Shown one piece after another: positions 41,828 to 49,649 of a stretch of 64,000 bases of DNA. Both the position numbers and the translations under genes were made by a program. Under the pieces are notes generated by a model. That model made no database searches. It was not told the DNA's origin and saw only the letters and a list, made by a program, of their open reading frames with translations. Where the stretch lies: assembly GCF_002269505.1 (NCBI RefSeq), contig NZ_NQKQ01000002.1, positions 239,005 to 303,004 of the forward strand, written 5' to 3'. This DNA is from Pseudomonas fragi (lineage in GTDB: Bacteria; Pseudomonadota; Gammaproteobacteria; Pseudomonadales; Pseudomonadaceae). The stretch's first letter is position 1, and every line of letters begins with the position of its first letter.

Positions 41828-42691
41828 GGCTAGCTCCAGTAGTAATCATGGGGCGGCCTTTTCCTCTATGTGGCGCCTGATGCTCAATGGAAAAGCATCA
41901 TTAGCAGCGCATCATGTTTTTAGGGGCAATCTGCCATGAAGTCCCGATGGCAACAGATATTGAAGAGTCCTGATGCGATTATAAATCGGAGTGTTCTTTA
42001 CTCTCAGTCGGTGGGATCCGGTTCTGATGTGAGTATTTTGGTTTAAACCAGTATCGAATTTGGTCGTGAATAACTTATACGGCTCATTGGAGCGAAGCAG
42101 GGTGCCCTTTGCCGTATAAAGTCCTTTCGGGTAGGGCTTTTACCCTTGGGATCCCTTCCATTGGCTTGAAGAGACCCTTTCCCTTTGGGCTGGCCATTTC
42201 AGGTTTCGGTTATTTGCATGCCCAGATCAGAGATATAACGCTCAAGTTTTGCGTCTTGAACTTCGGTGAAACGACCGTGCTCAAGGTCCTTTAGCCCGGT
42301 CATAATCGCGTGGCGCGTGGCGCAGGGCGGTCACTTTTGCGCTTTTTTCTGGTTTACTCTGTGCCTGCTGCGCAGTGGGTACTGCTTTGCGATTCCACAT
42401 GGTTACCCCCTGCCTGGCGGTTAATCTCGTTGAGCTCTTTTCAAGGTTGAAGTGGCATCAATATCAAAATACGAAGATGGGAAATTTCCCCTGTATATGT
42501 GGGATTTGTCTTTTATGATCCTAGTGACTGCATGGTTGGTTTACGGAAGGAAGATTCGCTGCCAATTTTATAGAGAGTTTGTTGCGGTTGAACGCAGAGA
42601 GCGATTCAGGTTCGCTATAGGAACCTGCAAAATCCCATGCATCTGGTCTATAGCTTGGCAGCTTGCATCCCAGCCTTAGGAGGGACTCAGT
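41828..42691. other. Intergenic region upstream of the relaxase
   Basis: There is no strongly supported gene. A 75-codon frame at 42452-42679 (GTG start, one hydrophobic stretch MWDLSFMILVTAWLVYG) might encode a small protein or fragment, but I see no ribosome binding site. An oriT would be expected near the relaxase gene, but I could not identify one by eye. Confidence 0.4.
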
Positions 42692-43069
42692 ATGAAGTCA
42701 GTCAACGCAAATGAGGTAGGGCGTGACGCTTGGAAATACCTGAAAAGGCTTTATGCCTGGATGCCGCCAAGGCGGAATACTCCGATCGCCAGAACACTAA
42801 AGTTTTGTGGGTTTCTTTCGGTCATCAGTTTGTTTTTCTATTTTTTCGGTGTCTGGCTTATAAATCTATTGGTTGCAGCGATATTAGTCTTAGGTGGTTT
42901 GGTATTGGTGGTCTCGGGTTTTTTTGCCCAAGCTGGAAAATCAAAATTATTTTCAGAAGGTTATGACCCCTATGGTGACGATCCATATGACAGTTCAAAT
43001 AGCCCTCACGGACATGATGCGTATGGAAATCGCTTGGAGTGTGGTCAAGATTCAAAGAGGTCCTATTGA
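42692..43069 (+). CDS. Small membrane protein with Asp/Tyr-rich tail
   Basis: A 125-residue protein with a strong TTAGGAGGG ribosome binding site. The N-terminus is basic (RDAWKYLKRLYAWMPPRR). Two adjacent hydrophobic helices lie at about 38-82 (LSVISLFFYFFGVWLINLLVAAILVLGGLVLVVSGFF). The tail is built of YDPYGDDPYDSSNSPHGHDAYG. In related ICEs the gene converging on traG is a DUF3742 membrane protein of similar size and place; the resemblance here is only general, so I do not assign that family. Its GC is lower than its neighbours. Confidence 0.6.
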   Translation: MKSVNANEVGRDAWKYLKRLYAWMPPRRNTPIARTLKFCGFLSVISLFFYFFGVWLINLLVAAILVLGGLVLVVSGFFAQAGKSKLFSEGYDPYGDDPYDSSNSPHGHDAYGNRLECGQDSKRSY

Positions 43070-43095
43070 GATTTAAATTTGATTAAGTAAGTGTT

Positions 43096-44655
43096 TTATT
43101 TTTTCAATCCTTTGGCTGCTGACGCTACGGTGCTAGCACCTTTGCTACCGGCACTTTCTACTTTGTTGGTTCCCGCTGCCAGCCCACTTAAGACATTACC
43201 CATTTTGACTCCGGTCCATCCTAATGCCGCAACCCAAAATATCGGCATGATGATAAACATAGCCCCCATGACATAGTTCAGAACCACGTCTTGCGCTGTA
43301 TTAAGGGTACCTAGCAGCGGGTCCAGGTTTTTGTATGGGGAACCTGATCCATACAGCGTATTAAGAATGGTGCTGTCCAGCCAGCGTGCCAACTGGAACC
43401 AGAAATCTACGAACATCAAGGCGAAAAACACCACTGTAACGGTCATGGCTGTTTGTAGCTGAAATGCTCCAACGATGAGAATCAGTGGTATACAAATCAC
43501 CAAGGCCATTTTTAAAAAGGCCATGACCATTGGCAGTGCTTGCCGGACGATATCCATAGCCGGGAAGTAGGCAGCGGAACCAACACCAACGCCGATGTAT
43601 CCTGCGGAGCGTGTGAGTGCTCTTGATGTTGGAGCCCAAACAAAGGCATCGTTTTGGAGATAAGCAGCGCCTATATCCCCTCCGTAATCTGTGTAAACAT
43701 TTCCGCCCACTTGTTGCCGTGGGGATACTACTTCGCGAATGACCGCCTCTTTGACCTCATCTGTCGATAACCACTTCGCCCAGCCCAAAAATTGAGTCAT
43801 CAAATCCGGGTCCACTTGAGCCTGAACTCGATCTTTGAGTCCGATGACCCCGTCCGCCCACCATTGCTTGCAAGTGGGGTAGCCTCCGCCTCCAGTAACC
43901 TGAGGTAGTCCTGCATCACGCGTTGAGTCATATGGCCATGGGGTTCGAGGGGATCTTGAGTAATCCGTATCGTAATAACCGGCCGTATTCAGGAAAAACG
44001 TTGAGCCAATCCAGCCCAAATCCCGCAAGGTTTCAGTTTCGCTTGCCACTGATCCAAGATTTGGCTGACGCATAAACAATCGCGCCCGCGACGACCCGTA
44101 ACAGTCGCGAGTAAAGTCTGCGACCTCTTGAGCCAGCAGTGGGTTGTTGATGCGGGCGTTGTTGACGTCCATGCGCATCTGTCGAAGGTCGTTACCGCAG
44201 GGGATGGCAGCCACAGCGCCGCTGGTCGTCGCCTTGGAGAAAGCGTGCATAAACCCCCACCACACTGGCATCTGTGCGCTCTTTCCAGCCAGGGTGCTAA
44301 AGGACGCTGCCCATCCAGTGTTTTGGGGTTCGGGCAATTGGTATTGGCATTGACTGGCACGGGACTGATCAAAGGCCAAGGTATCGAAGCCGACATGTAT
44401 CACCGGTACACCGCACAGCGTAACCACGATATAGCCGACATAAACGTTGGTTTCGATACGTGCGAGAGACAAGATACCCTTGTTGCCTTCATCCGCACCT
44501 TCACCTCGGACCTTCAGCCACTCGCGTAACACAATCACGGCAAAAGGCACTGCAAACAGGCCAGTGTCTTCAATCATTCCCCAGAGGCCGTTATTGATCA
44601 GCCAGCCGACGAGGGTCAGGTAATACTCAAGGTAGTCGTTGGTGTAGAGCGTCAT
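43096..44655 (-). CDS. TraG-like ICE conjugation protein
   Basis: A 519-residue membrane protein of the TraG N-terminal family (mating-pair stabilisation). The start is preceded by AAGGAGGAG. Hydrophobic segments lie near the N-terminus (LTLVGWLINNGLWGMIEDTGLFAVPFAVIVL), at about 65-90, and as three or four helices at about 365-480. The central part is a large periplasmic domain with conserved Cys in CQYQLPEP, IPCGND, RDCYG and TCKQWW. It lies next to the PFL_4711-type genes as in PFGI-1. Confidence 0.85.
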   Translation of the reverse strand: MTLYTNDYLEYYLTLVGWLINNGLWGMIEDTGLFAVPFAVIVLREWLKVRGEGADEGNKGILSLARIETNVYVGYIVVTLCGVPVIHVGFDTLAFDQSRASQCQYQLPEPQNTGWAASFSTLAGKSAQMPVWWGFMHAFSKATTSGAVAAIPCGNDLRQMRMDVNNARINNPLLAQEVADFTRDCYGSSRARLFMRQPNLGSVASETETLRDLGWIGSTFFLNTAGYYDTDYSRSPRTPWPYDSTRDAGLPQVTGGGGYPTCKQWWADGVIGLKDRVQAQVDPDLMTQFLGWAKWLSTDEVKEAVIREVVSPRQQVGGNVYTDYGGDIGAAYLQNDAFVWAPTSRALTRSAGYIGVGVGSAAYFPAMDIVRQALPMVMAFLKMALVICIPLILIVGAFQLQTAMTVTVVFFALMFVDFWFQLARWLDSTILNTLYGSGSPYKNLDPLLGTLNTAQDVVLNYVMGAMFIIMPIFWVAALGWTGVKMGNVLSGLAAGTNKVESAGSKGASTVASAAKGLKK

Positions 44656-44669
44656 TTGTTATCTCCTCC

Positions 44670-45020
44670 TTACCTGGTGGCCTTGATCAGCTCGATCATC
44701 AGCAGCAAGAGAATCATCAGGGTTTCGATCCGCCGTACTTGTTTGTGCTCGGGCAATGAGCTGTTGAGTCCGAGGCGAGCCTTGAGCTTTAACCAGGCAA
44801 CGACCAGTACGCTGTAAAGAACCAGGCGCCAGATCAGCAGATAGCCGTAGTTCTCAACTCGCCAGGCTTGCCAGCGCAGAAAGTCCTCGGGGTCGCGAAA
44901 GAGCAGGGGGCCCAGCACAATCACCAAAGCGTTAAGGGCGCACAGAACCAGAAACCCAACGCCTGCGATCCGAAAGACCAGGCGTAGAAGGGCGGTTTTG
45001 GATAAGGGTTGATCTGCCAT
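44670..45020 (-). CDS. Small ICE membrane protein
   Basis: A 116-residue protein with three hydrophobic helices (LVFRIAGVGFLVLCALNALVIVLGPLLF, LLIWRLVLYSVLVVAWLKL, TLMILLLLMIELI). I choose ATG 45020, 8 bases after GAGGAT; the ATG at 45026 is too close to that site. It lies between the TraG-like and PFL_4711-type genes, the position of a conserved small membrane gene in this ICE family. Confidence 0.75.
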   Translation of the reverse strand: MADQPLSKTALLRLVFRIAGVGFLVLCALNALVIVLGPLLFRDPEDFLRWQAWRVENYGYLLIWRLVLYSVLVVAWLKLKARLGLNSSLPEHKQVRRIETLMILLLLMIELIKATR

Positions 45021-45030
45021 CGCCATATCC

Positions 45031-46401
45031 TCAGCGCTGGCCTTGAGTCGGCGTTTGCAATTGATTCAGCCGATCTGTTTCAGGGTCGCCCTGGAACACC
45101 CCGCGTGAGCTCTCGGTTCTGGCCTTGCCCCGGGCAATAATCGTCATTGGCGAGTTATTAGCGAGTTGCTGGCGCAGATCGAGCTCAATCTTGAGGTTGT
45201 CAATTTCCTCCTGCAGAGATGACTTTTGTTGGCTTACGGCCTGCAAAGCCAGATCGTTGGCTGCGACATTGGGCTCGCGGCTGCCAGCGAGCAGTGTGCG
45301 TTGCAGCAGCAGGGCTTTTTCCAGGACATCCGAGAGGGCCACTTCCGAGGCCAGCCGACGAGCCAGTACGTCTTGATCGCGCTCATCGCGTAGCGCCACA
45401 ATCACTCCGCGTGTAATGGGCAAAGAATTGCTGCTGGCCGCGCTGAGGTTTTCTGCCGACATGGCCTTGCTGCCAGTGATCAGGTCCTGAAGGGCTTTGA
45501 GCTTGGTGTCGTAGGTTTCCTGAATCAGCGGCGTCAGACCCACACCTGCTGACGTGATCGTTTTCGTGCAGTGGGTGCAAGTCTGCTGTTGTTGCTCGCC
45601 CAGTACGCGATTGGCAAAGCTGGTGGCGGCTTGCGGTGACGACCACACATTGCACACAAAGCCATTGCGGCAACTGCCCGGGCTGATGGGTGAGCTGTCT
45701 TCGGAGGAGCGACTGTTCAGCAGGTTGTAACCCGCCTTGGTAACATCGGCGACGATATTTATAGGCTTTTGACCAGAGCCGCCGGCACGGTCGCCACCAA
45801 TCCAGGTCACGCCGTCATCTCCACTTTTCTTCTCGACCTGTTCCACGGCCGAAACGGCATCGGTATTAGTGGCCAGCGTTTTACTCATGCTTTGGCCTTC
45901 AGCCAGCGTGCCCCAGCCGGTTTGATTACCTGCGATATCCGCCATTTTATTGGCCAAGGCCTTACAGGATGATTTGGAGCGATCAAAGTCGAGCCGGGCT
46001 TGAAGGATGCCATTGGTGATCAGGTTATAAAGTGCCGGATTGGCACGTTGTAAAATCAATGCGGGTAACGAAGCGACTGCGCCCGTGGCGTTTTGCACCA
46101 CCGTGCTCATGATGTTTTGAAAGCCGGAGGTCACGCCGTTTAGCTGGTTCTCCAGCGTATTGCTCAGGCTCATATTTCCGCAGACCAGATTGCTGTTCCA
46201 ACCGCCTCCCACGGCGATGCTGTCCATATTCCCGGCGCTGCCCATCGTCACCGCGCTGCCGCCGCCGATGCTGTAAAGCACATCGTCACCGATCACACTG
46301 CCCGAGGAAGATGCGCCAATGGGATCAGCGGAAAAAACCGCTGCACTGACCAACGCGCACAGCAACCCAAGCCCAGTTACTGTCAGCTTTAATCTGCTCA
46401 T
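45031..46401 (-). CDS. ICE conjugation protein, PFL_4711 family (TraH-like role)
   Basis: A 456-residue exported protein. The signal peptide is residues 1-24 (MSRLKLTVTGLGLLCALVSAAVFS). Paired Cys in CTHCTKTI and CRNGFVCN suggest disulphides. The long helical C-terminus (LQEEIDNLKIELDLRQQL) is typical. I recognise it as the family called TIGR03755 in ICE annotation, which occupies the place of F-plasmid TraH. The start overlaps the preceding stop (ATGA). Confidence 0.85.
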   Translation of the reverse strand: MSRLKLTVTGLGLLCALVSAAVFSADPIGASSSGSVIGDDVLYSIGGGSAVTMGSAGNMDSIAVGGGWNSNLVCGNMSLSNTLENQLNGVTSGFQNIMSTVVQNATGAVASLPALILQRANPALYNLITNGILQARLDFDRSKSSCKALANKMADIAGNQTGWGTLAEGQSMSKTLATNTDAVSAVEQVEKKSGDDGVTWIGGDRAGGSGQKPINIVADVTKAGYNLLNSRSSEDSSPISPGSCRNGFVCNVWSSPQAATSFANRVLGEQQQQTCTHCTKTITSAGVGLTPLIQETYDTKLKALQDLITGSKAMSAENLSAASSNSLPITRGVIVALRDERDQDVLARRLASEVALSDVLEKALLLQRTLLAGSREPNVAANDLALQAVSQQKSSLQEEIDNLKIELDLRQQLANNSPMTIIARGKARTESSRGVFQGDPETDRLNQLQTPTQGQR

Positions 46402-47336
46402 TGTTGGAAATCCGTACTGCCGAGAAATGTTTGACCACGCCGCTGACAGCACGAATAAGGCCGCCATAGTGCCCAGGCATAGCCACCGTCCTCTGCCTGG
46501 GCTTGAGCTTCGCTATTGGGAAAAACAGCGCAGGACTGGCTCGTGCGTGGTGCCAGTTCTTGCCATTTACCGGTCTTGGCATCGCCCTCAACCAGCTCGC
46601 CAGCAGGCCAATACCCATCCTTGGCCTTGGCCAGCATGGGTAAGTAAACGTGGATCTGGCCGGAGCGCGTGGTGATATCACCTGCCCGCTGAGCGATCAC
46701 AGCTCCGGTTTTGTAGTCGTCCGACTGATGCAAAAAACCACTGCGCGGATACACATTTCCCCACAAATTCGCAGTGGCCATGCTGCCGATCTCTCGCCGC
46801 CCGGGGATCAATGCTTCGGGGTAAACGGTTTCGGGGATGCCATATCGCCAGGAAATCGGATCAAGCGTGCTGACGAAGTAGGGCACCAGAGGCAGTGTCG
46901 CGCCCTGACAGGCATAACCCGAAGCACTGGCAAACTGACTGAATGTAGCGCCGCCGGGATGCCCAATCACATCCGCTTCCTTAAACTTCAGTGCCGCGTT
47001 TTCGCCGATATGGTTGGTGGTCGCGTCATTACCTGCTTGAGACAGCGGAGTGGGCGTACCGAGCACCGACAGTTCGGCCCACGGATTCGCCCCTGTATTG
47101 GAATACGCCGACACCACCGCATCCGGTACGTAATGGCTCACCTTGGTGGAAGTTTTCACCTTGCAGCCGAACGTCGTACACAGCAGCCAGTAGCAAATGC
47201 CGACCACCTTGTACTCAAGGCACTGTGGCGAGAGCGAGGAGGCAACAATGGCAGCCGAGTTGATGGATGCGGATGCGCTGAAGGGCAGGTTGCAGATAAG
47301 AGCCAGCGAGACCGAGCGCAGCAGGTGGCGGTTCAT
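46398..47336 (-). CDS. ICE conjugation protein, PFL_4710 family (TraU-like)
   Basis: A 312-residue periplasmic protein with a signal peptide (residues 1-23, ending SASAS). It has the cysteine-rich TraU-like core CLEYKVVGICYWLLCTTFGCKVKTSTKVSHYVPD and the SCCQRRGQTFLGS end. This is the family TIGR03756. It overlaps both neighbours by ATGA, so 47764-45031 is one translationally coupled unit. Confidence 0.87.
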   Translation of the reverse strand: MNRHLLRSVSLALICNLPFSASASINSAAIVASSLSPQCLEYKVVGICYWLLCTTFGCKVKTSTKVSHYVPDAVVSAYSNTGANPWAELSVLGTPTPLSQAGNDATTNHIGENAALKFKEADVIGHPGGATFSQFASASGYACQGATLPLVPYFVSTLDPISWRYGIPETVYPEALIPGRREIGSMATANLWGNVYPRSGFLHQSDDYKTGAVIAQRAGDITTRSGQIHVYLPMLAKAKDGYWPAGELVEGDAKTGKWQELAPRTSQSCAVFPNSEAQAQAEDGGYAWALWRPYSCCQRRGQTFLGSTDFQQ

Positions 47337-47764
47337 TGCGGCTGGCTCCTGGCGCGGTTGATCAGCTCCAGGGCCTTGGCCACATCCGGTTCGCCATAGA
47401 CCACATAACGTCGATCAACGACCACGGCCGGGATCTTCTCGATACCCAGGCTCCATGCATCGGTTAGAGCTTGCTGGGCTTTGGCGAGGTCGGATTGCAA
47501 GCGTTTGCCGGAGGGGCTGTTCAAGCGGTTCTGGATGATAGCCGCAGCTTGTTGCGGATCTGAGGGGAGGGCGCGGGATAGTTCGGTTTCGAGGTGGTGT
47601 TGTTGGTCGAGTAGTACAAGGCGCGCGCCGGTAGCGCTAGAGATTGGGTGGAGTTTGACGGTAAAGACCAGGGTCTCGGCCAGTGCGATTGCGGGCAGCA
47701 TCAGCAGCGAGAGCAGTAGGTACTGGCATCGCAGATAGCTGTTTTTGAGGAGAGCAGCGCTCAT
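47333..47764 (-). CDS. ICE conjugation protein, PFL_4709 family (thioredoxin-like)
   Basis: A 143-residue secreted protein, signal peptide to about ALAE (residue 30), resembling TIGR03757. The core AWSLGIEKIPAVVVDRRYVVYGEPDVAKALELI has the cis-Pro of a thioredoxin fold but no CxxC, like TrbC/TraW-type proteins. It is the first gene of the coupled set and the last recognisable conjugation gene before the synteny break. Confidence 0.85.
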   Translation of the reverse strand: MSAALLKNSYLRCQYLLLSLLMLPAIALAETLVFTVKLHPISSATGARLVLLDQQHHLETELSRALPSDPQQAAAIIQNRLNSPSGKRLQSDLAKAQQALTDAWSLGIEKIPAVVVDRRYVVYGEPDVAKALELINRARSQPQ

Positions 47765-48001
47765 GGTACCTGCCTTGATGTGTGTTCAGGCACATCAAAC
47801 CGGATGGGGGATCTGGATGCAGCAGGAAATAGATATTTGGGATGGAGGGGTTTTTTGCGCGCGACCCACGTAGGTGCACCCACTCAATGATTAGCGCCCG
47901 CGAATCATTTTATTGTGGTGCTACCCGCGCTATTGCGAAATAGTTTGCGCAACAACTAACCCTCATGACCTGCATGGCTCGACCATTTGGTTGGAGGGGG
48001 G

Positions 48002-48026
48002 AAAAGCCGGCGCAAGCCGGTTTTTT
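48002..48026 (+). terminator. Orphan intrinsic terminator
   Basis: AAGCCGGC-GCAA-GCCGGTTTTTT; no upstream plus-strand gene is visible. Confidence 0.7.
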
Positions 48027-48067
48027 CGTATCTGGTGTATGAGAAATGCAGAGCTCTCAATAACGCA

Positions 48068-48107
48068 GATTGAACAGGGGGGGGCATCTCTCGATCACCC
48101 CCCCATC
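48068..48107. repeat. Hairpin repeat, copy 1 (GATTGAACAGGGGG type)
   Basis: GATTGAACAGGGGGGGG...CCCCCCCATC. A diverged copy is at 48884-48922. Each copy lies downstream of a minus-strand gene. Confidence 0.6.
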
Positions 48108-48270
48108 CACACGCTAGTGATCAAAAAGCCAGCTTTTGAACACCGCTCAATATTTGCTACCTGGCGCTTTTAGTCTGGGCCGCGTCTGGCGGTTGACGTT
48201 AGGTGCAAGCGGCCGCCGATGCCCCGCCTGCACCTGTTGAGTGGACTGCGCTCAGGCACTCTCGCCGGGG

Positions 48271-48675
48271 CTAAGCTTTGATTACAGTCCAACGATCTGG
48301 CAGGGGCTGGCCGTTGCACTCCCGGCTGCTTTCACTCGGTACCGATACGAGGGTTTGGGTCGCATTTCCAGTCGGGTTGGCGGAGGCGTGATTTGGGTCA
48401 ATGAAGTTGATTTCGCCACATTCGAATTTGACATTAATGTTTTGCAGCGGCTTCGACATATTGACCTCACCTGTGAATGTGCCCTTGAACGTGCGGGTAT
48501 TGCCATGGGAGTCAACCAGTGCGAGCTCTGCAACTGGGTGTTTCGCGTTTCCGTATGCTTGAAAATAGGCTCCTTCCGTTTTAGGAAAGGCAACACGAGT
48601 AACATCCTTTCCATTGCAACCAGCGAGGAGGGCTGCGGCAAAGAGAGGAAAGGCAATGTGGCTGAAACGCATCAT
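48271..48675 (-). CDS. Putative lipoprotein of unknown family
   Basis: A 134-residue protein. A convincing lipoprotein signal (MMRFSHIAFPLFAAALLAGC, Cys 20) and GGAG 5 bases upstream select this frame over two overlapping ones. The remaining sequence is polar, with two further Cys (KFECGEINFID, SRECNGQPLP) that could form a disulphide. I do not recognise a family. It may be a cargo gene of the element. Confidence 0.65.
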   Translation of the reverse strand: MMRFSHIAFPLFAAALLAGCNGKDVTRVAFPKTEGAYFQAYGNAKHPVAELALVDSHGNTRTFKGTFTGEVNMSKPLQNINVKFECGEINFIDPNHASANPTGNATQTLVSVPSESSRECNGQPLPDRWTVIKA

Positions 48676-48964
48676 GGAGCTCCGACAGAGTACGACCGGA
48701 ATTCGGCCGCCTTACTTATAAATCTCCGTTTTCGATCTGCGTTTTCAAGGGGGAGCTCAAAATTTTTTGTCTGATCGGCATTGCGATTAGCCAAAGCCGC
48801 TGTCTTCCTGGCGTTTTGGGAGAAAAAAGCCCTGGTGAATTTAGAGTCTGGAATCCGAGGAATGCAGCACGTTCACTCGTGAGGATTGAACAGGGGGCTT
48901 TGTCACTTGATTGCCCCCATCTACAAGCCCGTAATCAGGCTAGTCAGCTCCTGGGTGTATCGGC
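48676..48964. other. Intergenic region before the first DUF3077 cassette
   Basis: No gene. It holds the second hairpin repeat (48884-48922). Confidence 0.5.
48884..48922. repeat. Hairpin repeat, copy 2
   Basis: GATTGAACAGGGGG...CCCCCATCT, G5/C5 stem, 43 bases downstream of the DUF3077 stop. Related to 48068-48107. Confidence 0.6.
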
Positions 48965-49249
48965 TTAAAGATTTGTGTCCTGCACCTGCTGAAGCCCCAG
49001 CGTCACATCATCAATCAACGCCTTCGCCATCTCGCTGAGATAGTGCGAGGCCCATCGCAGCGTTTCGTTGCCATCGTCCATGGCCCCCAGGAACGAAAGC
49101 GTGTTCACGCAGTTCAAGATCAGCGACGCGTGCTGCAGTGCTTCTTCGCCAGAAACACCGGCGTTGACGCTGAACAGGCGCTGACTCTCAACATTGCACT
49201 TGCCGAACGAGGCTCCACCAACCGTATGGATCAAAGGTGAGGCGTTCAT
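48965..49249 (-). CDS. DUF3077 protein, copy 1
   Basis: A 94-residue protein starting MNASPLIHTVGGASFGKCN. The start is fixed by the ATGA overlap with the small ORF upstream. DUF3077 features are the helix GVSGEEALQHASLILNCVNTLSFLGAMDDG and RWASHYLSEMAKALIDDVTLGL. Its function is unknown. It is about 80% like the copy at 52655-52936, with changes mostly at both ends. A long open frame continuing to 49678 is a read-through translation of the structured leader, not a protein. Confidence 0.85.
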   Translation of the reverse strand: MNASPLIHTVGGASFGKCNVESQRLFSVNAGVSGEEALQHASLILNCVNTLSFLGAMDDGNETLRWASHYLSEMAKALIDDVTLGLQQVQDTNL

Positions 49250-49404
49250 AGGCCACCCCCATTCCTGTCGAGCATGCGGATGTTGGCCATTGGTATGTAG
49301 CAGGGGGGGATGCGAGCCGTGAGGCTGTCGTCGGTGGGCAGAGTGACGAGTGCCATTTCTGGATAAGCAGTGACGCAATTTTTGAACGGAGTGAGACTGT
49401 GCAT
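49246..49404 (-). CDS. Hidden 52-codon ORF upstream of DUF3077, copy 1
   Basis: It starts MHSLTPFKNCVTAYPEM, with AGGAG 9 bases before ATG 49404, and its TGA overlaps the DUF3077 ATG. The equivalent ORF in copy 2 (52933-53079) has the same place, the same start signal and the same overlap but little sequence identity, sharing MHxL, a Cys at 10 and a later CY. It may be a leader peptide that couples translation or a small protein in its own right. Confidence 0.55.
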   Translation of the reverse strand: MHSLTPFKNCVTAYPEMALVTLPTDDSLTARIPPCYIPMANIRMLDRNGGGL

Positions 49405-49643
49405 CTGGCAAATCTCCTGTATGTGAGGAGCTACCACGGTTCGCCGCGAAACGAATGAGGGTGGCAGCTGTGCGCGGGTTCGCGGACCGGGCATACAGGA
49501 CCCCGGCAGACCCGAAGGTCTCCCACGCACAGCCGCCATAACGAAAAATGCGGGCATAAAAAAACGCCTGCAATCGTAATGGTGGCGTCGATGCGCCTGT
49601 ATATGCTCGGACCGCGACGTCCGGTCGCTGAATTTGCAGCGAC
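49405..49643 (-). ncRNA. Structured leader RNA, copy 1 (candidate Shine-Dalgarno switch)
   Basis: Read on the minus strand. A 5' hairpin (49643-49624), segment A' (CCGCGA complement at 49617-49612 and ATACAGG at 49602-49596), an intrinsic terminator (49588-49558), then a long stem GGCGGCTGTGCG / CGCACAGCTGCC enclosing a UUCG hairpin and segment B (TCCTGTATG 49500-49492, CCGCGAA 49485-49479), and segment A (TTCGCGG 49450-49444, CATACAGGAG 49423-49414). A holds the Shine-Dalgarno of the hidden ORF. B can pair with A or with A'. Copy 2 shows matching compensatory changes. I do not know a named RNA family for it. Confidence 0.7.
49558..49588 (-). terminator. Terminator inside leader copy 1
   Basis: Minus strand: ACGCC / GGCGT with a 15-base loop, followed by T7. 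It lies between segments A' and B, so termination would release a short RNA of about 85 nt. Confidence 0.65.
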
Positions 49644-49649
49644 AGCAAA

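Larger units (their letters stand above)
38318..47764. mobile_element. Terminal part of a tRNA-Lys ICE (PFGI-1/pKLC102 type)
   Basis: A tyrosine integrase and MobH-type relaxase follow the tRNA-Lys 3' end, then a TraG-like gene and the genes of the PFL_4711, PFL_4710 and PFL_4709 families, all on the minus strand. This is the order at the end of PFGI-1-type elements. The rest of the conjugation module (coupling protein, VirB4-like ATPase, pilus genes, partition genes) is not next to it. The tRNA 3' end is presumably the attachment core; I see no second copy of the GGTTCGAATCCCACACGACC region in the window, so the other boundary lies outside or is lost. Confidence 0.8.
47765..48270. other. Junction region after the conjugation genes
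   Basis: No gene. It contains a plus-strand intrinsic terminator at 48002-48026 (CCGGC-GCAA-GCCGG with T6) without an intact gene before it, so it is probably a relic of a lost gene. A G8/C7 hairpin sits at 48077-48104. Confidence 0.55.
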
